From positions 1 through 51,249 of the forward strand of contig DAHXON010000012.1 of the NCBI GenBank assembly GCA_027364875.1: a DNA stretch of 51,249 bases. Direction: 5' to 3'. Position 1 is the stretch's first letter; the number at the start of each line of letters is the position of its first letter. Position numbers and translations under genes: made by a program. A model generated the notes under the pieces. The model worked only from the letters and a program-made list of their open reading frames with translations. It made no database searches and had not been told where the DNA came from. Below, piece by piece: positions 49,653 through 51,249 of the stretch. This DNA comes from Chloroflexota bacterium (GTDB lineage Bacteria; Chloroflexota; Limnocylindria; Limnocylindrales; CSP1-4).

Positions 49653-51249
49653 CTACTCCCACTCGATCGTAGCGGGGGGCTTGGAGCTGATGTCGTAGAC
49701 CACCCGGTTGACTCCCTGGACCTCGTTCACGATGCGCGAACTGATCCGGCCGAGAAGCTCGTACGGGAGCTTGGCCCAGTCTGCCGTCATCGCGTCCTCG
49801 GACGTCACCGCCCGAATGGCTACCACGTTGGCGTACGTTCGGCCATCGCCCATTACGCCGACGGAACGAAGGGGCGTGAGGATGGCGAAGCTCTGCCAGA
49901 TGTGGTCGTAGAGTCCGGCCGACTTGATCTCGTCCATGACGATCCAGTCGGCTTCTCGGAGGGTGTCCAGGCGCTCCTGCGTGATCTCGCCGATGATCCG
50001 GATGCCGAGGCCGGGCCCGGGGAACGGCTGACGCCCCACCATCGAGTCCGGGAGGCCCAGTTCCGTGCCGACGGCCCGGACTTCGTCCTTGAAGAGATAC
50101 CGGAGCGGCTCGATGAGCTGGAAGCGGATGTCTTCGGGCAGGCCGCCGACATTGTGGTGGGTCTTGATCTTGACCGCGGTCTTCTCCCTGACGGACGTGG
50201 CAGACTCGATCACGTCCGGGTAGAGCGTGCCCTGGGTCAAGAAGTCGATCTGGCCCAGCCTGGCCGCCTCTTCCTCGAAGACCCGGATGAACTCGTTGCC
50301 GATGATGTGGCGCTTTCGCTCCGGGTCGGTGACGCCTTCGAGTTTGGCCAGGAAGCGGTCGCGGGCGTTGACCACGATCACGTTGACGCCGAGCTGCTCG
50401 AACGCGGACTGGAGCAGCTCCGTCTCGTTCATGCGCATCATCCCGTGGTCCACGTGGACGCAGATCAGGCGGTCGCCCACGGCGCGGTGGACCAGGGTCG
50501 CGGCCACCGCGCTGTCCACGCCGCCGGACAGGGCGCACAGGACGCGGCCGTCCGTGCCCGTGGCCTTGCTGTGGGCGTCGACCCGCTCGCGGATCTCCTC
50601 GACGGTGGAGGCGATGAAGTTGGCCGCGGTCCAGCTCGGTTTCGCGCCGGCGACGTCGAGGACGAAGTTGCGGAGCACCCGCTTGCCGTTCTGCGTGTGT
50701 ACGACCTCGGGGTGGAACTGGATCCCGAAGAAGCGGCGGGTGGGGTCCGCGACGGCGGCGAAGGGCGTCGACGGAGTGCTCGCGGTCGCGTGGAACCCGG
50801 CCGGCAGCGTCTCGATGGAGTCGCCGTGGCTCATCCAGACCTGCTGCTCGCGCTCGAGCCCGGAGAAGAGGCCGTCGACGTCGGCTCTGTCGACCTCCAC
50901 CGTCGCGGGCCCGAACTCCTTACGGGAGAAGTTGAGGACTCTGCCGCCGAGGTGGTGGGCCATCAGGTGCATGCCGTAGCAGATGCCCAGGATTGGGATG
51001 CCGCCGGTCCAGATCGCGGGGTCCGGGTGGGGCGAGCCTTCCTCGTAGACGCTCGACGGGCCGCCGGAGAGGATCAGGGCCTTCGGTCGCCTCGCCGCGA
51101 TCTGGGCCCATGGCGTGTCGAACGGGAGCAGCTCCGAGTAGACACTGAGCTCTCGGACGCGGCGGGCGATCAGCTGCGCGGTCTGGCTGCCGAAGTCCAG
51201 GACGATGACCTCGTCCGCGGCGGCGACGAGCTCTGGCAGGTCCGCCGCG
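49653..51249 (-). CDS. guaA: GMP synthase (glutamine-hydrolysing), 5' end beyond the window
   Basis: Converts XMP to GMP with ATP and glutamine. The visible part begins inside the class I amidotransferase domain: [20 protein letters not shown], the nucleophile in [11 protein letters not shown], and [13 protein letters not shown] with the catalytic His and Glu. The ATP-pyrophosphatase domain follows ([20 protein letters not shown], the SGGVDS loop). The C-terminal dimerisation domain contains [14 protein letters not shown] and ends in PPATIEWE. About 531 codons are visible and only a short N-terminal piece is missing. The frame is open to the right edge. Confidence 0.97.
   Translation of the reverse strand, partial: AADLPELVAAADEVIVLDFGSQTAQLIARRVRELSVYSELLPFDTPWAQIAARRPKALILSGGPSSVYEEGSPHPDPAIWTGGIPILGICYGMHLMAHHLGGRVLNFSRKEFGPATVEVDRADVDGLFSGLEREQQVWMSHGDSIETLPAGFHATASTPSTPFAAVADPTRRFFGIQFHPEVVHTQNGKRVLRNFVLDVAGAKPSWTAANFIASTVEEIRERVDAHSKATGTDGRVLCALSGGVDSAVAATLVHRAVGDRLICVHVDHGMMRMNETELLQSAFEQLGVNVIVVNARDRFLAKLEGVTDPERKRHIIGNEFIRVFEEEAARLGQIDFLTQGTLYPDVIESATSVREKTAVKIKTHHNVGGLPEDIRFQLIEPLRYLFKDEVRAVGTELGLPDSMVGRQPFPGPGLGIRIIGEITQERLDTLREADWIVMDEIKSAGLYDHIWQSFAILTPLRSVGVMGDGRTYANVVAIRAVTSEDAMTADWAKLPYELLGRISSRIVNEVQGVNRVVYDISSKPPATIEWE

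Overview
This window comes from a high-GC bacterial chromosome, most likely an uncultivated member of the Chloroflexota (Limnocylindria-like). That placement is a judgement from gene content (UPF0182 protein, Pro/Thr-rich MreC tail, peptidyl-prolyl isomerase-mazG-rph-rdgB order, zinc-ribbon membrane proteins); an actinobacterial relative is not excluded. Nearly all chromosomal genes lie on the minus strand in tightly packed operons whose stops and starts overlap as ATGA or GTGA. No rRNA, tRNA or CRISPR array was seen.

Left chromosomal part (1-19604). A TetR-family regulator with two matching palindromic operators is followed by a non-coding stretch with an unusual 21-bp repeat family (986-1315). 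Next comes a housekeeping operon read leftwards: parvulin-type isomerase, mazG, rph, rdgB. A six-gene sugar operon (6014-12591) matches the Wbp route to UDP-2,3-diacetamido-mannuronic acid: acetyltransferase, aminotransferase, 3-dehydrogenase, 6-dehydrogenase, 2-epimerase and a glycosyltransferase. Its WbpB-like oxidoreductase lacks most of the NAD-binding fold. A predicted beta-solenoid protein, the dTDP-rhamnose genes rfbA-rfbB-rfbD-rfbC, and mreC and mreB follow.

Central island (19605-40568). The radC gene, which would sit just upstream of mreB, is cut in two by a 20,964-bp element. The element has 29-bp terminal inverted repeats (28 of 29 identical) and a perfect 8-bp target duplication (GTTGGATC). 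Removing the element and one copy of the duplication restores the radC reading frame through its JAMM zinc motif. The element encodes one recognisable recombinase, an 834-residue DDE transposase of the IS256/Mutator type with tandem C-terminal zinc ribbons. The cargo looks like a defence island: a single-chain restriction-modification enzyme, two DUF4209 paralogues with an HEPN-like R-x4-H motif, a third R-x4-H protein, a 1240-residue protein with a C-terminal PD-(D/E)XK nuclease, two further nuclease-like proteins, an M41-type metallopeptidase facing an HTH regulator, and several small or membrane proteins. I read the whole as a large, recently inserted, Mutator-type transposon carrying defence genes.

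Right chromosomal part (40569-51249). The 5' part of radC is followed by a CPBP intramembrane protease with a long Pro/Trp/Gln-rich head, a two-TM double-zinc-ribbon protein, a polytopic membrane protein, a UPF0182 protein, two small genes of unknown role, and guaA, which runs off the right edge.
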